Of a stretch of 64,000 nucleotides of DNA, positions 1 through 7,087 are shown piece by piece. Location of the stretch: NCBI RefSeq assembly GCF_009604455.1, contig NZ_WEGL01000003.1, forward strand, positions 806,001 through 870,000. The letters are read 5' to 3'. Origin of the DNA: Streptomyces sp. RB17 (GTDB lineage Bacteria; Actinomycetota; Actinomycetes; Streptomycetales; Streptomycetaceae). The first letter of the stretch is position 1, and each line of letters begins with the position of its first letter. The notes below the pieces were generated by a model. It saw nothing but the letters and a program-made list of their open reading frames with translations, had not been told where the DNA came from and searched no databases. A program made the translations under genes and the position numbers.

Positions 1-129
1 TCTTTCGGTCTCGGCTCTGTGTGTGGCCACCCGTGTCTCCTGCGTCAGCGGGGACAGGATCGTCCGCCGACCGGACGATGACCGATGGAACGCCCAACCA
101 ACCCTGGGCAAAGGAAATGTGAAGAACCG

Positions 130-462
130 TCAGGAGGGCTGGTCGGCACGCAGCACGAGGCCGAGCAGCCCCGGGAAGCGGGCCTCGAACTCGGCCCGGC
201 GCAGGCGGTTGACCCGCCGGGGCCCCTCGTCCCGCTGCTCCACCAGGCCGGCCCCGCGCAGCACCGCGAAGTGGTGACTGAGGGCGGCCTTGCCGACCGG
301 CACGTCGAAGCTGCCGCAGCTGCGGGTCCAGTCGCCGGAGCCGGCCAGCTCCCTGACCAGGGTCAGGCGCACGGGGTCGGCGAGGGCGGCGAGCGCCGTG
401 AGGACGGGCACGTCGTCGGGGTGGGTGTGCTCCGGGGCGGCCCGGTGACTGCCGGCGGCCAC
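130..462 (-). CDS. ArsR-family winged-helix transcriptional regulator
   Basis: Predicted DNA-binding repressor of about 110 residues. The ArsR winged helix is visible: ALADPVRLTLVREL near the N-terminus, then a recognition-helix segment KAALSHHFAVLRGAGLV and a wing EQRDEGPRRVNRL. I chose the GTG at 462 because GGGGAG lies six bases upstream. An in-frame ATG at 540 would add 26 low-complexity residues that run through a short repeat and one operator copy. No ArsR-type metal-binding cysteine cluster (CxC) is evident, so it may sense something other than arsenic-like metals. It diverges from the quinone oxidoreductase at 609, with an inverted repeat between them that suggests autoregulation and control of that enzyme. 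The family call is firm; the signal and target are inference. Confidence 0.85.
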   Translation of the reverse strand: MAAGSHRAAPEHTHPDDVPVLTALAALADPVRLTLVRELAGSGDWTRSCGSFDVPVGKAALSHHFAVLRGAGLVEQRDEGPRRVNRLRRAEFEARFPGLLGLVLRADQPS

Positions 463-471
463 GTCACGCTC

Positions 472-507
472 CCCTCTTCCGCTTCTTCCGCTTCTTCCGC
501 ATCTTCC
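472..507. repeat. Four 9-bp tandem units in the arsR-type leader
   Basis: Two exact copies of GCTTCTTCC (481-489, 490-498) are flanked by close variants at 472-480 and 499-507. On the minus strand this puts repeated GGAAGAAGC purine tracts in the 5' leader just ahead of the GTG start at 462. Copy number could vary between strains. Confidence 0.7.
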
Positions 508-519
508 GTATCCGCTTGC

Positions 520-557
520 CGAGTGTTCGATGAAAACCATACACTCACGAGTGTTCG
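520..557. promoter_or_regulatory. Putative ArsR operator between divergent genes
   Basis: ACACTC-AC-GAGTGT is a near-perfect inverted repeat at 541-554. CGAGTGTTCG also occurs twice as a direct repeat, at 520-529 and 548-557, spaced 28 bp apart. The elements lie between the two divergent start codons (462 and 609), as expected for an autoregulating ArsR repressor that also controls the neighbouring oxidoreductase. Confidence 0.55.
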
Positions 558-608
558 CTTTTGATTGAACAGTCGGACCGAGCAGTCGAGTCGAGCCAGG
601 GGTGTGTC

Positions 609-1583
609 ATGCGCGCGGTGGAGTTCCCGGAGTACGGCGGTCCCGAGGTGCTGCGGCTGGTGACGGCCGAGGTGCCGGAACCCGGCCCGGGGCAGGTGAG
701 CATCGACGTGGCCTACACCGGCGTGAACTTCGCCGACCTCAAGGCCCGCGCGGAGGGCTACCGGGTGCCCGCACTGCCCTACGTGCCCGGCCTGGAGGTC
801 TCCGGCCGCGTCCGTGCGCTCGGGGCCGGCGTCACGGACCTGGCCGTCGGCCAGGAGGTGGTCGCGCTCACCGAGGGCGGCGCGTACGCGGAGGTGGCGG
901 TGGCCGAGGCGTCGACCGTCTTCCCGGTCCCCGCCGGCCTGGACCTGCGCACCGCCGCGGCCCTGCCGACGGTCCTGCCCACGGCGTACGCCCTCGTCCA
1001 CACCGTCGGCCGGCTCCAGCCCGGCGAGTCGGTCCTCGTCCAGGGCGCGGCCGGCGGGGTCGGCACGGCGGTCGGGCAGCTCGCGCGGGCGGCGGGCGCC
1101 GGGGCGGTGTACGGGGTGGTGTCCTCGGCCGCGAAGGCCGCCCACGCCAAGCAGCACGGCTACGACGAGGTGTTCGTCGGCGCCTTCCAGGAGCCGGTGC
1201 GCGCGGCGACCGGCGGGCGCGGCGCCGACCTGGTGCTGGACCCCGTCGGCGGCGACACCCTGCGCGCCGGACTGGCCTCGCTGGCGGTCTTCGGACGCCT
1301 GGTCTCCTACGGCAACGCGAGCGGCGCCGAGCCGTGGAGCGTGGGCCAGCCCGAGCTGTACCCGCTCGGCGTCTCGGTCTCCGGCTTCTCCATCCTGAGC
1401 CTGGCCCGCACCGCGCCGGACGCGCTGCGGCGGCTGACGGAGCGAGCGTTGGCGAGGGCGGTCGACGGCACGGTGACCCTGCCGGTGATGGCCGAGTTCC
1501 CGCTCGCCCGGGCGGCGGAGGCGCACCGGCTGATGGGCGGACGGTCCAGCACCGGGAAGCTGCTGCTGCGCGTGGCGGACTGA
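609..1583 (+). CDS. Zinc-independent NADPH:quinone oxidoreductase family protein
   Basis: Medium-chain dehydrogenase/reductase of 324 residues, of the quinone oxidoreductase type. It begins MRAVEFPEYGGPEVL. It has the GroES-like N-terminal domain (GVNFADLKAR, PGLEVSGRV) and a Rossmann domain with the nucleotide motif QGAAGGVGTAVGQLAR around residue 150, followed by GADLVLDPVGGD. No zinc-ligand cysteines are seen, so it is probably a zinc-free NADPH-dependent reductase of quinones or enones in the cytoplasm. I used the ATG at 609 rather than an upstream in-frame TTG. It diverges from the ArsR regulator and is probably its target. The natural substrate cannot be told from the sequence. Confidence 0.85.
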   Translation: MRAVEFPEYGGPEVLRLVTAEVPEPGPGQVSIDVAYTGVNFADLKARAEGYRVPALPYVPGLEVSGRVRALGAGVTDLAVGQEVVALTEGGAYAEVAVAEASTVFPVPAGLDLRTAAALPTVLPTAYALVHTVGRLQPGESVLVQGAAGGVGTAVGQLARAAGAGAVYGVVSSAAKAAHAKQHGYDEVFVGAFQEPVRAATGGRGADLVLDPVGGDTLRAGLASLAVFGRLVSYGNASGAEPWSVGQPELYPLGVSVSGFSILSLARTAPDALRRLTERALARAVDGTVTLPVMAEFPLARAAEAHRLMGGRSSTGKLLLRVAD

Positions 1584-1713
1584 TCCTTCGTCAACTGTTC
1601 CCGAATCCTTCGCACTTCGCCGCCCATAACGACTTGCCATCCCCCACCACGGGTGTCGTTAATGGTCGTCACGAGTTGCGAGGGATCATCCGACCTCTGG
1701 GGGACAGAAGCAG

Positions 1714-2439
1714 ATGCAGAACGGCCAGCCGCCCGAGCGCCCGGCCCAGGATCCGCCACCCGCACCCGCGCGGCCGACATCCACACCCACCGTGCCGGCC
1801 CCGACATCCCAGCCCACCGCACCGGCCGCCGGGCCCGCCGCGGCGCCGGGCATGCCGGACGTCCCCGCGCCGCCGGCGCATCCGGCGCCGGTCCGGCTCG
1901 ACCTGCGGGTCAGCAAGCGGATCCTGTGGATCGGGGCGGCGGTGTACCCGCTGGCGAACATCGCCCGCGTGTACACCTTCGTCATGCGCCCCAAGCGCAA
2001 GGAGGCGGTGCTGCGGTTCCTGCGGTACACCGCCGTCACGATGATCGTCGGTTTCCTCGCGATGCTGCCGGGACTGCTGGCCTCCATCAACGCGGGCGGA
2101 GGGGGCGGCAACTCCGGCGCCGCCGGCTATGTCGTGTTCGTCTGGATCGTTGCCGCCGCCGCCGAGATCTACTTCCTGATCGAGATGATCGGCGTCCTGA
2201 CCGCCGCCCCTCAGCACGTCCTCGCCATCGAGACCTCGGGCGCGTCGACCGCGCTCGTCACCAGCCAGGACCCGCGCTACCTGGACCAGATCGTCGGCCA
2301 GATCTCCTACGCCATCGATCATCCGGACGTCGAGTTCAAGGTCACGGTGGAGAGCCTCACCGTCTCGCCGAAGAACTACTACTTCGGCGACAACGTCAAC
2401 ATGTACGGCGGCAGCGGAAACGTGGGGATCGGCGGATGA
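1714..2439 (+). CDS. Membrane protein (DUF6232-like) with C-terminal Gly/Asn motif
   Basis: Protein of 241 residues. About 60 Pro/Ala-rich residues come first, then hydrophobic stretches at roughly 73-92, 105-125 and 136-163. A small soluble domain follows (HVLAIETSGASTALVTSQD), then the last 25 residues with the motif NYYFGDNVNMYGGSGNVGI. The middle resembles Streptomyces DUF6232-type proteins as I recall them. The same motif opens the next gene, which overlaps this one by ATGA, so the two are translationally coupled. This layout recalls effector/receptor pairs that share amyloid-signalling motifs at opposite termini. A membrane-anchored partner that nucleates or receives a fibre signal is inference. 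The reading frame is well supported; the biochemical function is unknown. Confidence 0.75.
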   Translation: MQNGQPPERPAQDPPPAPARPTSTPTVPAPTSQPTAPAAGPAAAPGMPDVPAPPAHPAPVRLDLRVSKRILWIGAAVYPLANIARVYTFVMRPKRKEAVLRFLRYTAVTMIVGFLAMLPGLLASINAGGGGGNSGAAGYVVFVWIVAAAAEIYFLIEMIGVLTAAPQHVLAIETSGASTALVTSQDPRYLDQIVGQISYAIDHPDVEFKVTVESLTVSPKNYYFGDNVNMYGGSGNVGIGG

Positions 2440-2786
2440 GCGGCGGCAACTACTACTACGGCGACAACGTGAACATGTACGGCGGCCAGGGCAACCAGGG
2501 CATCGTCAAGAACCAGGTGGGCGGCGGAGCCGGGCCGGACCCGGCCCTGGTCGCCGCCCTCGCCGAACTGCACCGGCTCATCGCCGAGTTGCGGGCGCAG
2601 GTGCCGGCGCCCAGCGCCCAGCTCCTGGACGAGTCCCTGCCCGCCCTCAGCCCCGACACCGCCGTGCCCGCACAGGAGCGGCACCGGGCGCTGATGGCGA
2701 TCGCGGGCATCGCCGCCACCGTAGGGGCGGTCGGCCAGCCCGTGGCCGAGGCGGTACGGGCGGTCATCGGGATGATCGGCGGATAG
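2436..2786 (+). CDS. Small protein with N-terminal Gly/Asn motif and helical C-terminus
   Basis: Protein of 116 residues starting at the ATG of an ATGA overlap with the gene before it. Residues 5-23 read NYYYGDNVNMYGGQGNQGI, nearly the same as the C-terminus of the upstream protein although in a different reading frame. A predicted helical region follows (VAALAELHRLIAELRAQV), and the protein ends in an apolar, glycine-rich helix pair (ALMAIAGIAATVGAVGQP, AEAVRAVIGMIGG). It resembles small actinobacterial proteins in which an amyloid-like motif is fused to a membrane-active helical domain. A cell-death or signalling role is inference. I cannot name a family with certainty. Confidence 0.75.
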   Translation: MSGGNYYYGDNVNMYGGQGNQGIVKNQVGGGAGPDPALVAALAELHRLIAELRAQVPAPSAQLLDESLPALSPDTAVPAQERHRALMAIAGIAATVGAVGQPVAEAVRAVIGMIGG

Positions 2787-2810
2787 CGGCAAGGCACGGC
2801 GGACCCCTCG

Positions 2811-2857
2811 ATGCACGCCACGATGCACGCCTGAGGCACGCCACGATGCACGCCACG
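2811..2857. repeat. Short direct repeats of a 12-15 bp unit
   Basis: Repeated ATGCACGCCACG-like units occur at 2811, 2823 and 2846, with one related GCACGCCACG between them. They fill the gap between the shared-motif gene pair and the oxygenase gene. No coding function is visible. Confidence 0.6.
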
Positions 2858-2925
2858 AGTGGCCGGCCGAGCACGGCGTGGAGATCCTGGTCCGGAGGAC
2901 CCCGAGCTGTGGAACGAGGACATCG

Positions 2926-3891
2926 GTGACCGACGCGCGTGTTCCCACCATCGACCTGCGGCCCTGGCTCGACGGCGAGGAGGAGAGCCGCGCCACCCTC
3001 GCCCGTACCGTCGACCAAGCGCTGCAGACGGCCGGTTTCCTGCTGGTGACCGGGCATGGCGTGGAACCGGAACTGCGGGCCGGGATCCGGCGGGCGGCGC
3101 GGCGGTTCTTCCTGCTGCCCGTCGAGGTCAAGCAGCGGTACGAGGCGAAGGTCGGCGGCCGGGGCTGGCTCGGGCCCGGCGCCGAGGCCAACGGGTACGC
3201 GGAGGGCACCGAGACACCGCCCGACCTGAAGGAGTCGCTGACCTTCGCGACGGACGAGCCGTTCGAGGACCCGGTCGTCGACGCCGAGTGGTACGCGCCC
3301 AATGTGTGGCCGGCCGAGGTGCCGGAGCTCCGGATGCTGTGCCGGACCTACCTGTCGCGCATGGCCGCCCTGGAGAAGGAGCTGCTGTCGCTGCTCGGGT
3401 ACGCGCTGGGGCTCGAACGGGACTTCTTCTCCCGCCACATGGACCGTCCGACGTACGGCTTCAACATCAACTGGTACCCGGGGACGGACGTCGTCGGCGA
3501 GCCGCTGCCCGGGCAGTTCCGGATCGGGCCGCACACCGACTTCGGCACCCTGACCGTCCTCGACCGGCAGGCCGGAAAGGGCGGACTGCAGGTGTACACC
3601 GACGCCGGCGGCTGGCAGGACGCGCCGTACGACCCGGACGCATTCACCATCAACGTCGGTGACCTGCTGGCCCGTTGGACCGGCGACCGGTGGCGGTCCG
3701 GGCGGCACCGGGTGCTGCCCCCGCCCGTCGACGCGCCCGCCGAGGAGCTGATGTCGCTCGTGTACTTCGGCGAGTGCACCCCGGGCACCCGCGTGGAGTC
3801 CGTGCCGGCGCCGGTGGGCCGGGTGGCGTACCCGCCGGTCGACTCGCACGTGTACCTGCGCGAGAAGCTGGACTCGATCAGCGTCGGATGA
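2926..3891 (+). CDS. Isopenicillin N synthase-like Fe(II)/2OG oxygenase
   Basis: Protein of 321 residues in the isopenicillin N synthase-like non-haem iron oxygenase family. The N-terminal DIOX_N-type region begins VPTIDLRPWL and contains GFLLVTGHGV. The iron facial triad is visible as H203-x-D205 in GPHTDFGTLTVL and H261 in GRHRVLPPP. NINWYPG precedes the triad, as usual in this family. I chose the GTG at 2926 because GAGGA lies seven bases upstream; an in-frame GTG at 2878 has no such site. The enzyme probably uses O2 and 2-oxoglutarate to oxidise a small molecule in the cytoplasm. A condensation-like protein follows 169 bp downstream on the same strand, so a small biosynthetic role is possible. 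The substrate is unknown. Confidence 0.85.
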   Translation: MTDARVPTIDLRPWLDGEEESRATLARTVDQALQTAGFLLVTGHGVEPELRAGIRRAARRFFLLPVEVKQRYEAKVGGRGWLGPGAEANGYAEGTETPPDLKESLTFATDEPFEDPVVDAEWYAPNVWPAEVPELRMLCRTYLSRMAALEKELLSLLGYALGLERDFFSRHMDRPTYGFNINWYPGTDVVGEPLPGQFRIGPHTDFGTLTVLDRQAGKGGLQVYTDAGGWQDAPYDPDAFTINVGDLLARWTGDRWRSGRHRVLPPPVDAPAEELMSLVYFGECTPGTRVESVPAPVGRVAYPPVDSHVYLREKLDSISVG

Positions 3892-4016
3892 ACCCTCGCG
3901 CCGACCGGACCCCGGCACGTCACCGTCCGCATTCGCTTCCCCGTTCGATCCACCACCCGTTCCGTTGAAATGAACCCGACGGGCATGTCCCGGCCGCGTC
4001 CCACGAGATTGCCCTT

Positions 4017-4045
4017 GAAGGGGGCCCGCAACCAGGGGCCCCTTC
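4017..4045 (+). terminator. Hairpin between oxygenase and condensation-like gene
   Basis: GAAGGGG pairs with CCCCTTC, with a one-base bulge and an inner CCC/GGG, around the loop GCAACCA. It lies 125 bp after the oxygenase stop and just before the next gene's ribosome site. It could be a terminator or a leader structure for the gene at 4061. Confidence 0.45.
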
Positions 4046-4060
4046 TTCGATGGGAGACGT

Positions 4061-5476
4061 GTGCGAATCACCGACATCCAGCGCTGCGAGGTCCGGCCGG
4101 GACGGCTCGTCGAGTGGACGCTGAGTCCGGCGACCGTGGCGGCGGCGACGGCACTGCCGGAGGACTCCCGGCCGCCCGCCTACATCCAGGAGTCGCACAT
4201 CAGGACCGCCAGGTGCGTCCGGGAGGACGGGCTGTTCGTGCCGACCTGGCTGGGCACCGCCTTCGACCTGCCGGGTCCGGTCGACCTCGACGTGCTCCAG
4301 GAGGCGCTGCGCGCCTGGACAGTACGGCACGAGACGCTGCGCAGCGGCTTCCGCTGGGCGGGCCCCACGGGAGGCGAACTGCGCCGGTTCACCCTGGACG
4401 CCGCCGACGTGTCCCTGCACCGGGAGGAGGCCGGCGACTTCCCGGACGCGGACCAGCTGGTCCGGCACCTCCAGGACCGTTTCGACACCGTCGCGGACGC
4501 GCTGCGCTGGCCGAACCTGATCTACACGGCGGTCGTACGGGACGACGGCGCCAGCGTGTACATGGCCTTCGACCACAGCAACGTCGACGCCTACTCCCTG
4601 ACCCGGATCGCCGCCGAGGTGCACGAGCTGTACGCCGCGGGCCTCGCCGGCACCGACCCCGACTCCGCCGGCCCGGTGGCCAGTTACGTCGACTTCTGCG
4701 AGATCGAGCGGGCCGACGCGGACGGCATCGACGCCCGGCACGCGATCGTCGCCCGCTGGCGCGCGTTCATCCAGCGCTGCGACGGCATCCTGCCGGGCTT
4801 CCCGGTCGACCTCGGCCTGCAGCCGGGCGGCCCGCTGCCCAGGCAGCGGATGCTGTGCGAGCCGCTGGCGGACGCGGCCGAGGCGGCGGCGTTCGAGGCG
4901 TACTGCAGGCCCTACGGCGGCAGCCTGGTCGGTCTGCTGGCCGCGACCGGGCTGATCGTGCACGAGCTGGGGGGACAGCCGGTGTACCGGACGGTGGTGC
5001 CGTTCCACACCCGGGTGAAGTCGCGCTGGAGCGACTCGGTGGGCTGGTACGTGGGCGGCGCCCCGATCGAGGTCCCGGTGGGCCCTGCGGCGGGCTTCCC
5101 GGACACCCTGCGGGCGGTGCGCGCGGAGCTGCAGGCCAACCGGTCGCTGGCCCGGATGCCGCTGGCCCGCGTGCTGACCCTGCTCGGCGCGGACTTCCGG
5201 CCGACCTCGCCGGACCTGTACTCCATCGTCTCCTACGTCGACACCCGGACCGTCCCCGGCGCCCTGCGCTGGGCCGAGCAGCGGGCGCACGCGCTGCTGC
5301 GGGTGTCGTACGGCGACCAGGTGTGCGTGTGGGTGAACCGGCTGCACGAGGGGCTGTGGCTGGCGAGCCGGTATCCGGACACGGACGAGGCGGCGAAGAA
5401 CCTGCGGCTGTACGTCGAGCGGCTGCGGGACCACATCGCCTCGGTGGCCCACGGCAGCCTGTCCGCGGTGTCCTGA
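4061..5476 (+). CDS. Condensation-domain-like acyltransferase family protein
   Basis: Stand-alone protein of 471 residues with the fold signature of NRPS condensation and PapA-type acyltransferases. DVLQEALRAWTVRHETLRSGF matches the N-terminal substrate-recognition helix of that superfamily. The catalytic HHxxxDG motif appears as DHSNVDA at 171-177: the second His (H172) and the Asp (D176) are kept, the first His is replaced by Asp, and the Gly by Ala. RTVVPFHTRVKSRWSDSVGW resembles the later conserved motif. The GTG start has GGGAG five bases ahead. No carrier protein, adenylation domain or thioesterase is adjacent, so it either acts in trans on a CoA or carrier substrate or has a derived role. 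The family call is good; the reaction is unknown. Confidence 0.75.
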   Translation: MRITDIQRCEVRPGRLVEWTLSPATVAAATALPEDSRPPAYIQESHIRTARCVREDGLFVPTWLGTAFDLPGPVDLDVLQEALRAWTVRHETLRSGFRWAGPTGGELRRFTLDAADVSLHREEAGDFPDADQLVRHLQDRFDTVADALRWPNLIYTAVVRDDGASVYMAFDHSNVDAYSLTRIAAEVHELYAAGLAGTDPDSAGPVASYVDFCEIERADADGIDARHAIVARWRAFIQRCDGILPGFPVDLGLQPGGPLPRQRMLCEPLADAAEAAAFEAYCRPYGGSLVGLLAATGLIVHELGGQPVYRTVVPFHTRVKSRWSDSVGWYVGGAPIEVPVGPAAGFPDTLRAVRAELQANRSLARMPLARVLTLLGADFRPTSPDLYSIVSYVDTRTVPGALRWAEQRAHALLRVSYGDQVCVWVNRLHEGLWLASRYPDTDEAAKNLRLYVERLRDHIASVAHGSLSAVS

Positions 5477-5490
5477 GCGCCTGCGCCGCC

Positions 5491-5961
5491 CTAGGTGAGC
5501 TGCCCGGGAAGGGGCTCCGAAGGCTCGGAGGGCTGCGGGGGCCGCTGTGCGGTGAGACCCTGCGAGGACTCCAGGACTTCAATCAGGCGTTCGAATCTGT
5601 TGCGCCAGCCCGACTCCGACGCCCCCTCGCCCCGGAACTCGTGGGTGAAGCGCAGCACGCTCCCGGTGTCGCCGCCCCTCTCCAGATGGAACCGGATCCG
5701 GCCACCGTCCTCGACGGTGTACTCCGCGACCCGGTCCACGTCCCAGGCGGTGACCCGGCCGGAGCCCAGGTCACGCAGGGTGACCGCGCCGTCGAGGCGG
5801 GGCTGCAGAATGTCGACGGCGGTGCACCACGCCCCGAGTCCCTCGGGGGTGGCCACCGCCGGCCAGACGTCTTCCATGGGCCTCGGGAGCCGCACCAGGA
5901 AGTGGAGTATGTGCGTGTTCCCGTGGGTCTGGCTGGTGCCCTGTGCGATGGAACCGCTCAT
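5491..5961 (-). CDS. SRPBCC-fold protein
   Basis: Protein of 156 residues with START/Bet v1-type features: FLVRLPRPMEDVWPAVATPEGLGAWC near the N-terminus, strands such as GRVTAWDVDRVAEYTV, and the C-terminal helix RNRFERLIEVLES typical of AHSA1-like and polyketide cyclase-like proteins. The final 20 residues are Pro/Ser-rich and probably disordered. It lies tail-to-tail with the condensation-like gene (14 bp between stops) and 25 bp downstream of the ccsB stop, so it may sit at the end of the cytochrome-maturation transcript. Binding of a hydrophobic ligand is the family's usual property; no specific ligand can be named. Confidence 0.75.
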   Translation of the reverse strand: MSGSIAQGTSQTHGNTHILHFLVRLPRPMEDVWPAVATPEGLGAWCTAVDILQPRLDGAVTLRDLGSGRVTAWDVDRVAEYTVEDGGRIRFHLERGGDTGSVLRFTHEFRGEGASESGWRNRFERLIEVLESSQGLTAQRPPQPSEPSEPLPGQLT

Positions 5962-5986
5962 GACACCAGTGTGGGCGCCTCTCGGC

Positions 5987-7087
5987 TCACACGCCCGCGT
6001 AGGAGTGCTTGCCGCTGACGAAGATGTTGACGCCGTAGTAGTTGAACAGCCAGCAGCCGAAGGCGATCATCGCCAGGTAGGCGGCCTTGCGGCCCTTCCA
6101 GCCGGCCGTCGCGCGGGCGTGCAGGTAGCAGGCGTAGGCGACCCAGGTGATGAAGGACCAGGTCTCCTTCGGGTCCCAGTTCCAGTAGCGGCCCCAGGCG
6201 TCGCCGGCCCAGATCGCGCCCGCGATGATCGTGAACGTCCACAGCGGGAAGACGGCCGCGTTGACCCGGTAGGCGAACTTGTCCAGCGAGGCGGAGGCGG
6301 GCAGCCGCTCCAGCACCGAGGTGGCGAAGGCGCCCGGCTTGCCGCCGGTCTGCAGCTTGGTCTCGTACGCGTCCTTGAACAGGTACAGGATCGTGGCGAC
6401 CGCGCCGACGTAGAACACCGCGCCGCAGAAGATCGCGGTGGAGACGTGGATGTACAGCCAGTACGAGTGCAGGGCGGGGACCAGCTGGTCGCTCGCGGTG
6501 TACAGGACGGTGACGGCGAGGCCCAGGTCCAGCAGGACCGTGGTGATCAGGAACAGCCCGAGCCAGCGCACGTTCTTCTTCAGGGCCAGCAGCGTGAGGT
6601 ACACGCCGACGGCCACCGTGGAGAAGGTGATGTTGAACTCGTACATGTTGCCCCACGGCGCCCGCTGCACGGAGGCCGCGCGGGCGACGACGCCGGCCAG
6701 CTCCACCAGGAAGGCGAGCACGGTGAGCGAGACGGCGATGCGCCCGTAGAGGTCGCCCTGCGCGTCCCCGCCGTGCGCACCGGGGCCGTCCGGCACGTCG
6801 CGGGCACCGGAGGCCGAGCGGACGACGACCTTGGGCCGCTCCAGCACGGCGGTGCCCCCGGCCTTCTTCACGGTGACGGCGGGGGCCTTGGCGGAGGTCT
6901 CCGTGTCCGCCGTCAGCGCGGCGGCCGTGCGGGCCACCTTGCTGCGGCTGCCGAGGAGCCATTCGAAGATGTACGCGAAGAAGGCCAGGGTGTAGACGGC
7001 CATCGACGAGTAGATCAGCGTGTTGCTGATGCTCGCCAGGTGTTCGTTGGTTGCGGTGGCGAGATCGGTTGCGGCGGCGAGAGTCAC
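5987..7087 (-). CDS. ccsB: Cytochrome c biogenesis protein CcsB (haem handling subunit)
   Basis: Integral membrane protein of 366 residues, the CcsA/ResC-type partner of the system II haem-cytochrome c synthetase. The tryptophan-rich WWD signature lies at 298-310 (WGRYWNWDPKETW) and binds haem on the outer face. Conserved His residues occur in SYWLYIHVSTAIF and after the WWD motif (YACYLHARATAGWKG). At least seven hydrophobic segments are seen. A roughly 60-residue charged insert (about 50-110) after the first segment is unlike shorter homologues. The start overlaps the resB stop by four bases (ATGA), indicating translational coupling. Together with ResB it moves haem across the membrane and attaches it to CXXCH apocytochromes. 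Confidence 0.93.
   Translation of the reverse strand: MTLAAATDLATATNEHLASISNTLIYSSMAVYTLAFFAYIFEWLLGSRSKVARTAAALTADTETSAKAPAVTVKKAGGTAVLERPKVVVRSASGARDVPDGPGAHGGDAQGDLYGRIAVSLTVLAFLVELAGVVARAASVQRAPWGNMYEFNITFSTVAVGVYLTLLALKKNVRWLGLFLITTVLLDLGLAVTVLYTASDQLVPALHSYWLYIHVSTAIFCGAVFYVGAVATILYLFKDAYETKLQTGGKPGAFATSVLERLPASASLDKFAYRVNAAVFPLWTFTIIAGAIWAGDAWGRYWNWDPKETWSFITWVAYACYLHARATAGWKGRKAAYLAMIAFGCWLFNYYGVNIFVSGKHSYAGV

Noticed and set aside
1..129. A coding gene at the left edge.
   Set aside because: Short open frames here have no ribosome site or recognisable product; I see nothing supportable before the ArsR gene.
2926..5476. A complete NRPS-type biosynthetic cluster.
   Set aside because: No adenylation, carrier or thioesterase domain is present. 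Only a stand-alone condensation-like protein and an oxygenase are seen.
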